From NCBI RefSeq assembly GCF_050589845.1, contig NZ_JBNGPA010000003.1, positions 310,001-374,000 on the forward strand: DNA of 64,000 nucleotides. Reading direction: 5' to 3'. Source of the DNA: Carboxylicivirga agarovorans (lineage in GTDB: Bacteria; Bacteroidota; Bacteroidia; Bacteroidales; Marinilabiliaceae). This document shows positions 9,095 through 17,589 of the stretch, piece by piece; the first letter of the stretch is position 1, and the number at the start of each line of letters is the position of its first letter. A program made the translations under genes and the position numbers. The notes under the pieces were generated by a model. That model made no database searches, was not told the DNA's origin, and worked only from the letters and a program-made list of their open reading frames with translations.

Positions 9095-9571
9095 TTAATC
9101 AATCCTATTTTTGTTTGTCGGAATTACAAATACTGGAATACTTGAACCAAGTAGCACCTTTTGAGTAACACTGCCAATAGTTGTGTTTTCAAACCATTTC
9201 CGGCTGTGCGAACCCATAACTATCATATATGCGTTTAACTGATTGGCAACATCAATCAATGAATCGGCACACGGACCATTGGCTACCATAACTTTGATGT
9301 TCTTATCTGCAAGATGTAACATCGCCTTATTAAGAAATTCCTGCGAAATAGCATCAGGGTCAATTCGATCAGGTGCAATAGGTGTATCATTTTTTAAATG
9401 ACCTGAGAAGCCAATAACAACAACCTGGCCAAGGGAACTATAATAATCTGCATCAGCTTTTACATGTACTAAAGTAACCTTAGCTTTTAAAGCTTTAGCT
9501 AGGGCATAACCTTCCTCAGCTACCTTTTGAGCGCTAGGATCAAAGTCGAGTGCAATAATAACTCGTTTCAT
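9095..9571 (-). CDS. Universal stress protein, UspA family
   Basis: 158 residues, one USP domain. It begins KRVIIALDFDPSAQKVAEEGYALAKALKAKVTLVHV, has the central VMVANGPCADSLIDVA segment, and ends with MIVMGSHSRKWFENTTIGSVTQKVL then SIPVFVIP. That last block is the G-2x-G-9x-G(S/T)-type nucleotide loop, here starting with GSHSRK, so ATP binding is plausible. About 20 residues in the middle (VVVIGFSGHLKNDTPIAPDR) are an insertion common in this subgroup. It lies 144 bp downstream of the small membrane protein at 9716-9874, and both could be transcribed from the motif-bearing promoter near 10200. Confidence 0.9.
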   Translation of the reverse strand: MKRVIIALDFDPSAQKVAEEGYALAKALKAKVTLVHVKADADYYSSLGQVVVIGFSGHLKNDTPIAPDRIDPDAISQEFLNKAMLHLADKNIKVMVANGPCADSLIDVANQLNAYMIVMGSHSRKWFENTTIGSVTQKVLLGSSIPVFVIPTNKNRID

Positions 9572-9715
9572 CAGATGATAGTTTAATAGTTAAATAAACC
9601 ATGCCAACAATCATATTTGTATAGGCTTCGAAAGCGAGCCAACCTAATAAAAGGTTCCTTTTAAGAAACCCCTCATTACTAACTTAAAAACTTATGGCTT
9701 AGCATTGTTATCTAA

Positions 9716-9874
9716 TTAGTTTGTTAATCGTCTGGTTAAAATAAACCTCATAAGTATCGCTAATCCAGCAAATGCTAACAACCAATGAACGGATCCTGAG
9801 GAATTGAATCCAAAAAAGATAATTCCCCATATAACTATTAATAGTCCTGCTATAACATACAATAAATTTTTCAT
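9716..9874 (-). CDS. lmo0937-family (DUF5670-like) small membrane protein
   Basis: 52 residues from the ATG at 9874 to a TAA at 9716-9718. The N-terminus MKNLLYVIAGLLIVIWGIIF starts the first hydrophobic span; the GFNSSGSVHWLL turn and a second span (AFAGLAILMRFIL) follow, ending with basic TRRLTN. This two-helix hairpin with central GF...G.IH.LL matches the lmo0937 family of stress-associated small membrane peptides. Function is unknown in any organism. It lies directly upstream of the universal stress gene. Confidence 0.75.
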   Translation of the reverse strand: MKNLLYVIAGLLIVIWGIIFFGFNSSGSVHWLLAFAGLAILMRFILTRRLTN

Positions 9875-10513
9875 GGTATTTTTTTTAAAATAAGTATGTC
9901 AACAAACCAAATCTGATTAATTCAGCACATGGTTCATTCGAAAGAAGATGTAGTATAATTGACTGGTTAACCGACTAATACTTCTACACTAAAATCAACA
10001 TTATATCGTTCTTCGTGATTTAATGGTTCATTCAAAACATCATTATTGAAGCAATCATCTTAGCCTGATCCTTATCAGATTGTAACTTAGCCAATGTTAG
10101 CTTGTGGGTATTTTCTAATATCAACAAGTAACAAAGCAATTATTCTAAACGCTTTATTACCCTATTTCTGTAGGAATACCTCCTAACATATACAAAGTTA
10201 CAATCCAGTTATTGGGGAGTCCTTACACAAATCCATAAATATGTTACATAATTCACACATTGGCCACTTATAAAAAACAGGAGAATATCGTGATGAAGCC
10301 CATTCAACAGCAGTATGAGTTCAAAACTCAATTATCATTGCACTGATATACAAAAAAAAAGAGGTTCAATGGTTAATTATGATTTGACCTTCTGATTTTT
10401 AGTTTCATATGACACGTTCATTAATTTAGTCTTTGTAATTGTTTTGTCTGATTTTATAAATAGTAAATTGATCGTAAAAATTAGGAAATGTATTGTTGAG
10501 TAATTGCATCAGC
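9875..10513. other. Intergenic region holding motif copy 3 and a possible decayed small ORF
   Basis: About 640 bp. Motif copy 3 (minus strand) and its -7 box are annotated separately. Between about 9975 and 10135 the minus strand shows a short coding-like stretch in two frames (LENTHKLTLAKLQSDKDQAK, then after a shift NDVLNEPLNHEERYNVDF, ending at a stop near 9978), which could be a frameshifted small gene; I cannot name it. The rest is AT-rich without recognisable features. Confidence 0.3.
10193..10261 (-). promoter_or_regulatory. Recurrent 19-bp motif, copy 3, with perfect -7 box
   Basis: On the minus strand AATGTGTGAATTATGTAAC (10261 to 10243) is followed after exactly 42 nt by TAACTTTG (10200 to 10193), a perfect TAnnTTTG -7 box. 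Spacing is identical to copy 2 although the intervening bases are unrelated. The next minus-strand genes are the lmo0937-like peptide (start 9874) and the universal stress gene, implying a leader of about 310 nt. Confidence 0.6.
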
Positions 10514-11845
10514 CTATTCATTAGTGTCATGTAAACTCTGCAATCGTAACAGGTTGGATTTTAAATTAGCTATCCGGCGGCTTTCAACCTTTACTTGTTT
10601 CATATGGCCTAAATTCATCGAAAGATATACAAACGGTTTGTACCAATTGCCTAATAATCGCTTCAATACTGACGTTTTACTATAAAACTTCTTCCTGGCA
10701 TTTATTTTCCCCAGCTGTAGCTCAAGGGGAGTCATGTTTTTAGGCCTAAACACAACTGTATTGTGGTCATAATACTTCCAATCTGTTGTTATTAAGCGAT
10801 CCTCATTTTTTAGCTTCTCATACACTTTGGTTCCGGGATAGGGAGTTAACACATTGAATGAAACTGTGCTCACTTTGTTTTGCACCAGAAATTGAACTGT
10901 TTCATCAAATATTTCCTTCGTGTCATCATCAAAGCCAAAAACAATTGACGCATGGATAAGAATTCCCATCTTTTTTACCTTTTTAAAAGCGTATTCAAGA
11001 TGTTGAATTTCCTTTATTGATTTGCGCATAGATAGCAGCTGTTTGACCGAAACACTTTCAATACCCAAAAAAAGTGACTGACAGCCACTCTCAGCTGCTA
11101 ATTGTATCAATTCATCATCACCCACTAATAAAGATATAGAAGCTTGTCCAACCCATTTGATTTTCAATGGCTTAATGGCTCTAAAGAGCGCTTTGGCATA
11201 TGCTGGGTTACCAATAATATTATCATCCAGAAAAATAAAGACCTTTGCTTTTGATTCTCCTATGTCGCGTACAACATTTTCAACTGAAATATGTCGTATT
11301 TTTTGTCCGAATAAGTTAGTTACACAGCAAAAATCGCAATTATAAGGGCAGCCACGAGTCGTTAATATTGGAATTATATTGAATAGTCTTTTCGATGCTA
11401 TTTTTCTAAAATCTTTACGAACATATTTCTCTAAATCAGGATTAGATTTGTGGTATTTCTGCTTCAATTGATTGTTTTCAAAATCGCATAGGAGTGTCTC
11501 CCAAACACCTTCTGCTTCACCAATAACCACCGCATTGGCATGCAATAAAGCTTCGTCAGGAAGTATGGTAGGGTGTACACCACCAAGTATGACTGTCTTC
11601 CCTCTTTTTTGAAAATCATCGCAAAGCTGATAAGCCCTGGGAGCATTGGCCGTCATGCAACTTATGGCAACCAAATCACATTCTTGTTCCAGGTTAACTG
11701 CCTTAGTTTCTTCCTCTATCACCTCTACATCAAATCGGTCAGGAGTTAACCCTTCAAGTATATAGAGAGCGAGTTGCGGTATCATAAGCCCTTTGTTGGT
11801 CCTTTTTTCAGCATCAACAGTTGGTGAGATGAGGAGAATTTTCAT
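10514..11845 (-). CDS. B12-binding-domain radical SAM protein
   Basis: 443 residues. The N-terminal cobalamin-binding-type domain (MKILLISPTVDAEKRTNKGL, LVAISCMTANAPRAYQLCDDF, TVILGGVHPTILPDEAL, VVIGEAEGVWETLL) precedes a radical SAM core with Cys166, Cys170 and Cys173 (RGCPYNCDFC), then FLDDNIIGN, LFLGIESV, ASIVFGFDDD and VLTPYPGTKVYEKL. The C-terminus is basic and lacks the long extension of the enzyme at 7115-8599, with which it shares the CDFC...DDN.IGN arrangement; the two are distant paralogues. The DxH..G cobalamin motif is not obvious, so the B12 domain may be apo-like. Substrate unknown. No motif copy precedes it. Confidence 0.88.
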   Translation of the reverse strand: MKILLISPTVDAEKRTNKGLMIPQLALYILEGLTPDRFDVEVIEEETKAVNLEQECDLVAISCMTANAPRAYQLCDDFQKRGKTVILGGVHPTILPDEALLHANAVVIGEAEGVWETLLCDFENNQLKQKYHKSNPDLEKYVRKDFRKIASKRLFNIIPILTTRGCPYNCDFCCVTNLFGQKIRHISVENVVRDIGESKAKVFIFLDDNIIGNPAYAKALFRAIKPLKIKWVGQASISLLVGDDELIQLAAESGCQSLFLGIESVSVKQLLSMRKSIKEIQHLEYAFKKVKKMGILIHASIVFGFDDDTKEIFDETVQFLVQNKVSTVSFNVLTPYPGTKVYEKLKNEDRLITTDWKYYDHNTVVFRPKNMTPLELQLGKINARKKFYSKTSVLKRLLGNWYKPFVYLSMNLGHMKQVKVESRRIANLKSNLLRLQSLHDTNE

Positions 11846-12403
11846 GTGTTTAATATTTATTTTTCAATGGTTAAATGCAACTCCTAGATAAATCTAAATC
11901 ATCCAGTTCTCCTTAGGAGAGATTAACTATGTGTCAATTGGATTAATCATATTTACGTATTTGTTTCAAGTCTCTATACTATCTTTTGCATTACCTGTGC
12001 ATTTCAGCAACTGTAAAATATATCTTAGCCAATCGTTTCTTTGCCGTTATACACAAGTATTTAATTGCCTAACAAAGGAGCCCTGATGGACAAACCTGAC
12101 GAAAACAAATGGCTCTTACCAGAGAGCTTTTAATTAAAAAGGAGGTCAAAGAAAATCGATTTAAGTTACGAAACTTCTGCGCCTGCATCAAGTCAGATAA
12201 TTACATTTCGCAACAGTTAAAAGCTACAGTTTTTTGGTTTGAAAGAGCATGGTTAATCCTGTAGTTAAAGAGCTTATATTGACATAACTTAGAACAAACC
12301 TCAAGATTTTGATTTAATCGCAATAGAGAACTGTCATATAATTCATTAACTTGATGTTTGTTTCAAATGAATAACAAAGTATGATGAATCTAAAAATAAG
12401 CTG
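11846..12403. other. Intergenic region with a possible 15-residue ORF and a repeated start site
   Basis: 558 bp between divergent genes. At 12086-12133 an ATG preceded by AAAGGAG (12074-12080) opens a 15-codon frame (MDKPDENKWLLPESF) that ends at TAA; GCTCT/AGAGC inside it can pair. A second strong AAGGAGG-like site follows about 10 nt later with no ATG behind it. At 12381-12404 a 7-codon frame (MMNLKIS) ends on the start of the NYN gene. I see no promoter consensus. Confidence 0.3.
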
Positions 12404-13153
12404 ATGAATTTAAAACTAGCAGTATTAATTGATGGTGACAATATTCCATCAGCCAACATCAAAGAAATGATGGAGGAAATTGCTAAATACGGTAATCCTA
12501 CTATTAAAAGAATATATGGTGACTGGACACGACCTGACTTGAATAATTGGAAAAAGGTATTACTGGAGAATGCGATTGCGCCAATTCAGCAATACGCATA
12601 TACATCGGGTAAGAATGCCACCGATTCAGCTATGATAATTGACGCCATGGATATTCTTTATTCTGAAAAAGTTAATGGTTTCTGTTTGGTATCGAGCGAT
12701 AGTGATTTTACAAAACTGGCAACCCGTTTGCGGGAAGCAGGCATGATGGTAATCGGGATTGGTGAGAAAAAAACGCCAACGCCATTCATCGTTGCTTGCG
12801 ACAAATTTATTTATGTTGAAATATTAAAAACAAGGGCTAAAGAAAAAGAGTTTGAAGACGATAAAGATGCTGAAAAAGAAACGTTTGATAAAATAACCAC
12901 AAAGGAAATCAAATTAATTGCGGCAACCATTACCGATCTTTCAGATGATGATGGCTGGGCATTTTTAGGCGATGTAGGAAGCTTATTACAAAAGAAACGA
13001 CCAAACTTTGATCCCAGGAATTACGGTTTTCAAAAATTAACTCCTTTGATTGACTCCATTGGTCGATTTGAGATTGAACAAAGAGACAGTCCCAATAGCA
13101 GGCACAAATTGATTTATGTGAAAAATAAAGTAAAATATATCTCAAAAAAGTAA
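12404..13153 (+). CDS. NYN-domain (LabA/DUF88) putative RNase with C-terminal OST-HTH/LOTUS domain
   Basis: 249 residues. Residues 5-145 are a PIN-like NYN nuclease domain with its acidic residues in place: Asp10 and Asp12 (VLIDGDN), Asp74 (ATDSAMIIDAMD), and Asp99 and Asp101 (SSDSDF). A charged linker (about 146-165) leads to a winged-helix OST-HTH/LOTUS domain (residues 172-245; DDGWAFLGDVGSLLQKKRPNFDPRNYGFQKL), which binds RNA in related proteins. It is expected to be cytosolic, and NYN proteins of this layout are predicted single-strand RNases. Stands alone; the ATG at 12404 overlaps the stop of an upstream 7-codon frame, so translation coupling is possible. Confidence 0.88.
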   Translation: MNLKLAVLIDGDNIPSANIKEMMEEIAKYGNPTIKRIYGDWTRPDLNNWKKVLLENAIAPIQQYAYTSGKNATDSAMIIDAMDILYSEKVNGFCLVSSDSDFTKLATRLREAGMMVIGIGEKKTPTPFIVACDKFIYVEILKTRAKEKEFEDDKDAEKETFDKITTKEIKLIAATITDLSDDDGWAFLGDVGSLLQKKRPNFDPRNYGFQKLTPLIDSIGRFEIEQRDSPNSRHKLIYVKNKVKYISKK

Positions 13154-13225
13154 GCTAACGATTTATTTACATACCCTACAAAGACAAGCAAATAAGCACC
13201 CAAGAAGGTGTTGTTTGGGATGACT

Positions 13226-13531
13226 TTATAGCTTTTCCCCATTTTGATTACCTGCCAAAAAATCACCTTTATTGGGACTCTTTACCATGGTTAGAAAATC
13301 CCAGACCTCATTTAAAATTTGACGTTCTTTAGTCCTCGGTGGCTTAATACCATCGAGGTATTGCACTTCAGCAACACTTTTAAAAAACTTATCAAAATCA
13401 GTATAATAGCCCTCTGTTCGCTTAAAACGGATAAAGACACTGGGAAAGCTTAGCTTAATCACAAATTCATATTCAGGAAAGAATAGGTTGTTTGCTCCCA
13501 GGTAGTAACTTTTAAATTTTTCAGGAATCAT
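13226..13531 (-). CDS. Hypothetical protein, 101 residues, with a decayed paralogue in this window
   Basis: I do not recognise the family. The protein (starts MIPEKFKSYYLGANNLFFPE) is mixed alpha/beta, aromatic-rich, with FIRFKRTEGYYTDFDKFFKSVAEVQYLDG as its most distinctive segment and a short charged tail; no signal peptide or membrane span. It is convergent with the NYN gene and 73 bp from the kinase gene upstream on the same strand. That it is a real gene is supported by the degraded second copy at 23222-23412, in which the amino-acid pattern is better preserved than the bases. Confidence 0.6.
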   Translation of the reverse strand: MIPEKFKSYYLGANNLFFPEYEFVIKLSFPSVFIRFKRTEGYYTDFDKFFKSVAEVQYLDGIKPPRTKERQILNEVWDFLTMVKSPNKGDFLAGNQNGEKL

Positions 13532-13604
13532 AACTTATTTATATTTTGATTATTGGCTGTTGCGTGTCGGAAATTAGATAAAGGCTATGTTATAAAATGA
13601 CCAG

Positions 13605-14435
13605 TTAGCATTGCTTATGACAAGGTAAAGTAAATTTGAATTCACTACCCTGTCCTAAAATGCTTTCCACCCAAATTTTACCCCCTTCAATCTCAATAAA
13701 TTCTTTACAAAGTAGTAAACCTAAACCTGTTCCCGGCTCTTGTGCGGTACCATAGGTTGAGTTAATAGCTTCCTGCTTAAAAATCTTTCGCAAAGCATCT
13801 TCATGCAGACCTATTCCATTATCTTTCACAACTATTTCAATAAAATCATTCTTTACATGAGCAGTAACTTCAATAGTACCATTGTTTTCAGAGAACTTGA
13901 TGGCATTATTAATCAAATTTCTGAAAACTGTAGCAATCATATGCCTATCTATATAGGCAACAATATCCTTGTTGATAAAGTTATGAATGGTTATGTTTTT
14001 TTTATGAGCATTTAATTGCGCTGAATTGATGGCTTCGGCTAGAATGGGTGAAATGTTGATACGTGACGGTTTAAATGGCATCTTATCGTTTTGAACATTC
14101 AACCATTCTGATAAGCTAATAAGTAATTCGTATGTTATTTTAGACGACCGGTATAACATTTTCAGGAAGCTTTCGATTTCCTCCAATGTATAACTCCGAA
14201 AATCATTAATAAGCAACTCTACCAACCCCAAAATTCCATTAAAAGGGTTTCTTAACTCGTGCGCAATTATCCGATAAAATTTATCACGGGCTTTTATTAC
14301 CTCCTCAAGATCATTTATTCTGTCATTAACAATTCTTTCAATTTCCCGCTGTTGATCATTTACAATTAGTTTTAGTTCAGCATTTTGCTGTTCTAATTTT
14401 TGAATATAATCATCTGTGGAAAGATTTTTCATCAA
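13605..14435 (-). CDS. Soluble sensor histidine kinase (coiled coil, HisKA, HATPase)
   Basis: 276 residues without membrane span. Residues 1-50 are a coiled coil; HisKA has the phospho-acceptor His59 (YRIIAHELRNPFNGILGLVELL); HATPase_c has the N box (NLINNAIKFSE), G1 (VKDNGIGL) and G2 (EPGTGLGLLLCKEFIE). No PAS, GAF or receiver domain is present, so input must come through the N-terminal helix or a partner. There is no response regulator gene next to it. Its last 70 residues are standard, so it is probably active. Confidence 0.9.
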   Translation of the reverse strand: MMKNLSTDDYIQKLEQQNAELKLIVNDQQREIERIVNDRINDLEEVIKARDKFYRIIAHELRNPFNGILGLVELLINDFRSYTLEEIESFLKMLYRSSKITYELLISLSEWLNVQNDKMPFKPSRINISPILAEAINSAQLNAHKKNITIHNFINKDIVAYIDRHMIATVFRNLINNAIKFSENNGTIEVTAHVKNDFIEIVVKDNGIGLHEDALRKIFKQEAINSTYGTAQEPGTGLGLLLCKEFIEIEGGKIWVESILGQGSEFKFTLPCHKQC

Positions 14436-14631
14436 ATTTAGTTTAATCTCTGTTTCGTTATTCGTGATAAATACCTTACTAAAACCGAAGGCTACACGAG
14501 AGCTTGAAAGTAGTGCAACAAAAACGTTTAAAAAGCATCTGACTCTACCAACAAGTTAGTAAAAATATAATGGAATACTTACAAAATAGCATATTATACA
14601 GGCTCCTTATTTTTTAAACTGGTGCATTTCT

Positions 14632-14800
14632 CAATATAACACTTCCTCACCTTAAAAACTTAAAAACAAGAGACGTGACACTCTCGAAAATGTGTGAATC
14701 TTGTAAAATTAAATAGTAAAAATGTAATACCTTTTTTTACTGACTCTACGAAATTTGCACCTATACAATTTTCTTTCAGACGGAATGATCGCAATATTTC
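14632..14800 (+). pseudogene. Decayed duplicate of the AraC-regulator 3' end plus its downstream region
   Basis: From about 14632 the sequence parallels 6843-7010: a tail equivalent to the last 15 or so codons of the HMA-AraC gene (AAAAACAAGAGACGTGACAC, then CTCGAAAATGTGTGA), followed by the same 3' flank. The first part has lost frame and the rest of the gene is absent. The duplicated flank keeps motif copy 4 (AATGTGTGAATCTTGTAAA, 14689-14707) and, 42 nt further, GAAATTTG (14750-14757). No plus-strand gene follows. Confidence 0.65.
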
Positions 14801-15103
14801 TGACTTTGGCTGTGCAGCTTAAATTTATCTTATAGACAGACCTGTAAAAAAAATGTCGCAATGCTGAAAAGACCTGGCACAGCGATTGCAAAGTGATGCG
14901 TGAGAAGCACCTCTTGATCAAAGTGAAGTGTTTATTAGAGAAACCATCATGTAAATGATTAGTGCTTTTAGGCGGTGTTCTATTTGCTCAAAACTGATGT
15001 TATAAAATATGTATTTCAAAAAAACATAGATAGTTGAAAGTGAGATAGAATTGAATGGAGATTTAGCAGCGCGAAATTATCATTGGTAATACTTTAAAGA
15101 TGC
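14801..15103. other. Intergenic region without recognised features
   Basis: About 300 bp downstream of the mla operon and of the decayed AraC tail. Short frames are present on both strands but none has a start, family signature or partner. I see no terminator hairpin for the mla operon here. Confidence 0.4.
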
Positions 15104-15838
15104 TTACTTAGCTGTTTCAAAATAGCTCTTAACTTGTTCGTTTTGGGTATGTAAGGCCTCCTCTAAAGTTCCCTGGAATACAACCTGGCCACTATCAATA
15201 AATACGATGCGGTCAGCTATTCTAAATATACTTGATACTTCATGTGTTACTACAACGATTGACATTCCTAATTGCTCTCTTAAGTTCAGTATTAATTCAT
15301 CCAATGAAACCAGAGAAATGGGATCAAGGCCGGCACCCGGTTCATCACAAAATAGCAGTAACGGATCCATTACTATTGCCCTTGCTAAGGCTGCTCTTTT
15401 GAGCATGCCTCCACTTAGCTGGGAGGGGTATAAATAGTAGGCGTTTAATAAATTCACCAGTTTGAGTTTTGACCAAACAATTTGATCGATGAGTTCATGG
15501 CTCAGGTTACTGTTCTGTTCAAGAGGCAAAGCAATGTTTTCGCCTACTGTTAAGGTATTTAGCAATCCACCATTCTGATAAAAAACCCCCATTTGTAAGT
15601 ACAGCCTATTCTGTTCCTCTTCCTGCATCTCAGCTATATCCTTATCAAAAATGACAACCGATCCTTTCTGAATATCCATGAGCCCCAGCAGGTGTTTTAA
15701 AAGCACTGATTTACCGGCTCCACTTCTTCCAAGGATGACTGTTATCTCTTTCTCATACACATTAAAACTAATGTCCGATAGGATATTGCGGCCGCCCAAT
15801 GAGGCAGAAAGGCTTTTTATTTTAATAACTTCTCTCAA
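15104..15838 (-). CDS. mlaF: Mla-type ABC transporter ATP-binding protein
   Basis: 244 residues, a complete ABC ATPase: Walker A GRSGAGKS at 37-44, Q-loop in GVFYQNGGL near 85-91, signature LSGGM at 141-145, Walker B LLFCDEPGAGLDP with Asp165-Glu166, and H-loop in VVVTHE. The GAGLDP wording after Walker B and the Q-loop neighbourhood are those of MlaF-type ATPases that power lipid movement between the membranes. Last gene of a four-gene operon (mlaD, lipoprotein, mlaE, mlaF) with gaps of 3, 6 and 8 bp. Confidence 0.92.
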   Translation of the reverse strand: MREVIKIKSLSASLGGRNILSDISFNVYEKEITVILGRSGAGKSVLLKHLLGLMDIQKGSVVIFDKDIAEMQEEEQNRLYLQMGVFYQNGGLLNTLTVGENIALPLEQNSNLSHELIDQIVWSKLKLVNLLNAYYLYPSQLSGGMLKRAALARAIVMDPLLLFCDEPGAGLDPISLVSLDELILNLREQLGMSIVVVTHEVSSIFRIADRIVFIDSGQVVFQGTLEEALHTQNEQVKSYFETAK

Positions 15839-15846
15839 TGTAATTT

Positions 15847-16962
15847 TTAATAAAACAGTAATCCCATGGCACTATCAGCAATAAAGACCAATGAAATAGA
15901 AACAACCACCGCCTGGGTAGTAACCTTTCCTACACCTTCGGCTCCCTGTTTAACACGAAGACCAAAAAAACTACCTGTTAGGACAATTATACAAGCAAAT
16001 ACAAGGCTTTTAACGAGGCCAATCAGAATATCTCTATTATATAGCGATTCCGTCATCCGATTGATAAATACCTGGAAACTTATGTCAAGATAAAAATAGG
16101 CCACAATCATCCCTCCAAATATTCCAAGTATATCTGCCAAAATAGTGAGAAATGGCAATGTAACAATAGTTCCGTATATTTTAGGAATCACCACAAAACG
16201 AACGGGATTTATCCCCATGGTTTTAAGCGCATCAATTTCGGAGGTCACCTTCATCGTCGCTATCTCAGCGGCAATGGCTGAACCGCTTCGACCGGCTACT
16301 AATATGGCTGGCAATAGTGGCCCCATTTCACTCATCATGGCAATAACTATCAAGTCTACAATGTAAATGTTAGCTCCCAAATTACGCAATTGAGTAGCAG
16401 ATTGAATGGCCAATACCAATCCAATAATGAAAGACATGGCTAATACTATCCACAAGGCATTTACTCCAATGAGAACAGCCTGGTTATAAAACTCACCCTG
16501 GCGCTGCATTTTCGGCTTAACCAGGTCGGTAATTGACCAATACATTACATTAGTCATCAGAATAATAAACTCTTTTAGGTCATCGTGTAAAAAGCGATAC
16601 ATTTGGTATCCCACATTCTCCCCAAAAGGGACTTTCTTATTTTTTTGAATTTGAATCGATTCGTTTAAGGAAAAGGTTTGGAGTTTTAGTTTGATTTCCT
16701 TTCTACCGCCCTCTATCTGTACCTTAATTTTTCTTTCGCCCAATTTAGATTTTACATAGTTTAATGTAGTCACACCAATGCTATCAATGTGTTCCAGATG
16801 ATCAATTTCAATGACAATCTGTTCATGGTTGTACTTTTTCAGGCACATCAGGACCTCCTCCATAAAAACATTGGCATTTCCAATCAGTAATGAACCGCCT
16901 AGATGCAAGGTTGTATCCTCCATATTCAACGAATAGGCTGGTATGTGATTCTTATTTTTCAA
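15847..16962 (-). CDS. mlaE: Mla-type ABC permease with N-terminal STAS domain
   Basis: 371 residues. Residues 1-110 form a STAS domain (LHLGGSLLIGNANVFMEEVL; IVIEIDHLEHIDSIGVTTLNYV), the fold of MlaB, here fused to the permease. The MlaE/YrbE permease follows with several membrane spans and the family blocks VMYWSITDLVKPKMQRQGEFYNQAVLIG (split here by its linker), ILVAGRSGSAIAAEIATMKVTSEIDALKTM and NRDILIGLVKSLVFACII. In E. coli MlaB is a separate subunit; STAS-MlaE fusions occur elsewhere. It moves phospholipid or another lipid at the inner membrane with MlaF and MlaD. No free mlaB gene is present, consistent with the fusion. Confidence 0.92.
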   Translation of the reverse strand: MKNKNHIPAYSLNMEDTTLHLGGSLLIGNANVFMEEVLMCLKKYNHEQIVIEIDHLEHIDSIGVTTLNYVKSKLGERKIKVQIEGGRKEIKLKLQTFSLNESIQIQKNKKVPFGENVGYQMYRFLHDDLKEFIILMTNVMYWSITDLVKPKMQRQGEFYNQAVLIGVNALWIVLAMSFIIGLVLAIQSATQLRNLGANIYIVDLIVIAMMSEMGPLLPAILVAGRSGSAIAAEIATMKVTSEIDALKTMGINPVRFVVIPKIYGTIVTLPFLTILADILGIFGGMIVAYFYLDISFQVFINRMTESLYNRDILIGLVKSLVFACIIVLTGSFFGLRVKQGAEGVGKVTTQAVVVSISLVFIADSAMGLLFY

Positions 16963-16968
16963 AACTGC

Positions 16969-17586
16969 TTATTTATTATCCAAAGCATATTTCATTATTT
17001 TTTCCGTGAAGGCATTTAATTCCTGATAAAACAGCACGCCAATGGATTTGGCATATTCATTTAAATCCTTTTTTTCGAGTTTTTGCAACTTGTCTGCGCG
17101 GTGCGTTATCAATGTTTTATCTTCAGTGTTAGCTGACAGTATAAATTCCAAAGAAATATGTGCCAATAAATGGTTCTCCTGTTCAACAATTTCAAGTTTG
17201 TATATGATCGTTCTTAACTTATAAACCGGGCTTAATCGCCAATATCGTGTTGAAACGCCTTTAAAAACAGGAGCCTGAGTAAAGTAATCTTCCAGTAGTA
17301 AAGTAAAGGATTCACCTGGTAACTGAGCCCATTGGTGATAGTTGTAATAGACTATTTCGTATCGATTACTCCTGTTTACTATTTTTTGAGTTCCATAGGC
17401 GGGGTATATCTGCACAGGACTGATTTCGCAGAATCCATTCAGGCAGGTGGTATCTGTATCCTTAGCGTACTGAATCGAAGGCGGTTTTTCAATCAAATAA
17501 TATTTGGTTACCATTTTATTCTGACTAATACAAGCGCAAAATAAGATAAGCGTTATCGTTGTTATGAAGTGGATGAGTCTTCTCAT
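16969..17586 (-). CDS. ABC-transport auxiliary lipoprotein (PqiC/MlaC-position component)
   Basis: 205 residues with a lipoprotein signal: MRRLIHFITTITLILFCAC, where the Cys at residue 19 would be lipidated. The remainder (YYLIEKPPSIQ, CEISPVQIYPAYGTQKIVNRSNRYEIVYYNYHQWA split by short loops, PGESFTLLLEDYF) has the beta-alpha pattern of the PqiC/ABC-type transport auxiliary lipoproteins, which sit at the outer membrane and work with MCE proteins. The gene lies between mlaD and mlaE with gaps of 3 and 6 bp. It takes the place a soluble MlaC would have; no MlaC or MlaA gene is seen nearby. Confidence 0.8.
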   Translation of the reverse strand: MRRLIHFITTITLILFCACISQNKMVTKYYLIEKPPSIQYAKDTDTTCLNGFCEISPVQIYPAYGTQKIVNRSNRYEIVYYNYHQWAQLPGESFTLLLEDYFTQAPVFKGVSTRYWRLSPVYKLRTIIYKLEIVEQENHLLAHISLEFILSANTEDKTLITHRADKLQKLEKKDLNEYAKSIGVLFYQELNAFTEKIMKYALDNK

Positions 17587-17589
17587 TTT

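Noticed and set aside
14709..14921. 70-codon minus-strand frame
   Set aside because: Lies across the duplicated relic and flank; composition not protein-like, no start context.
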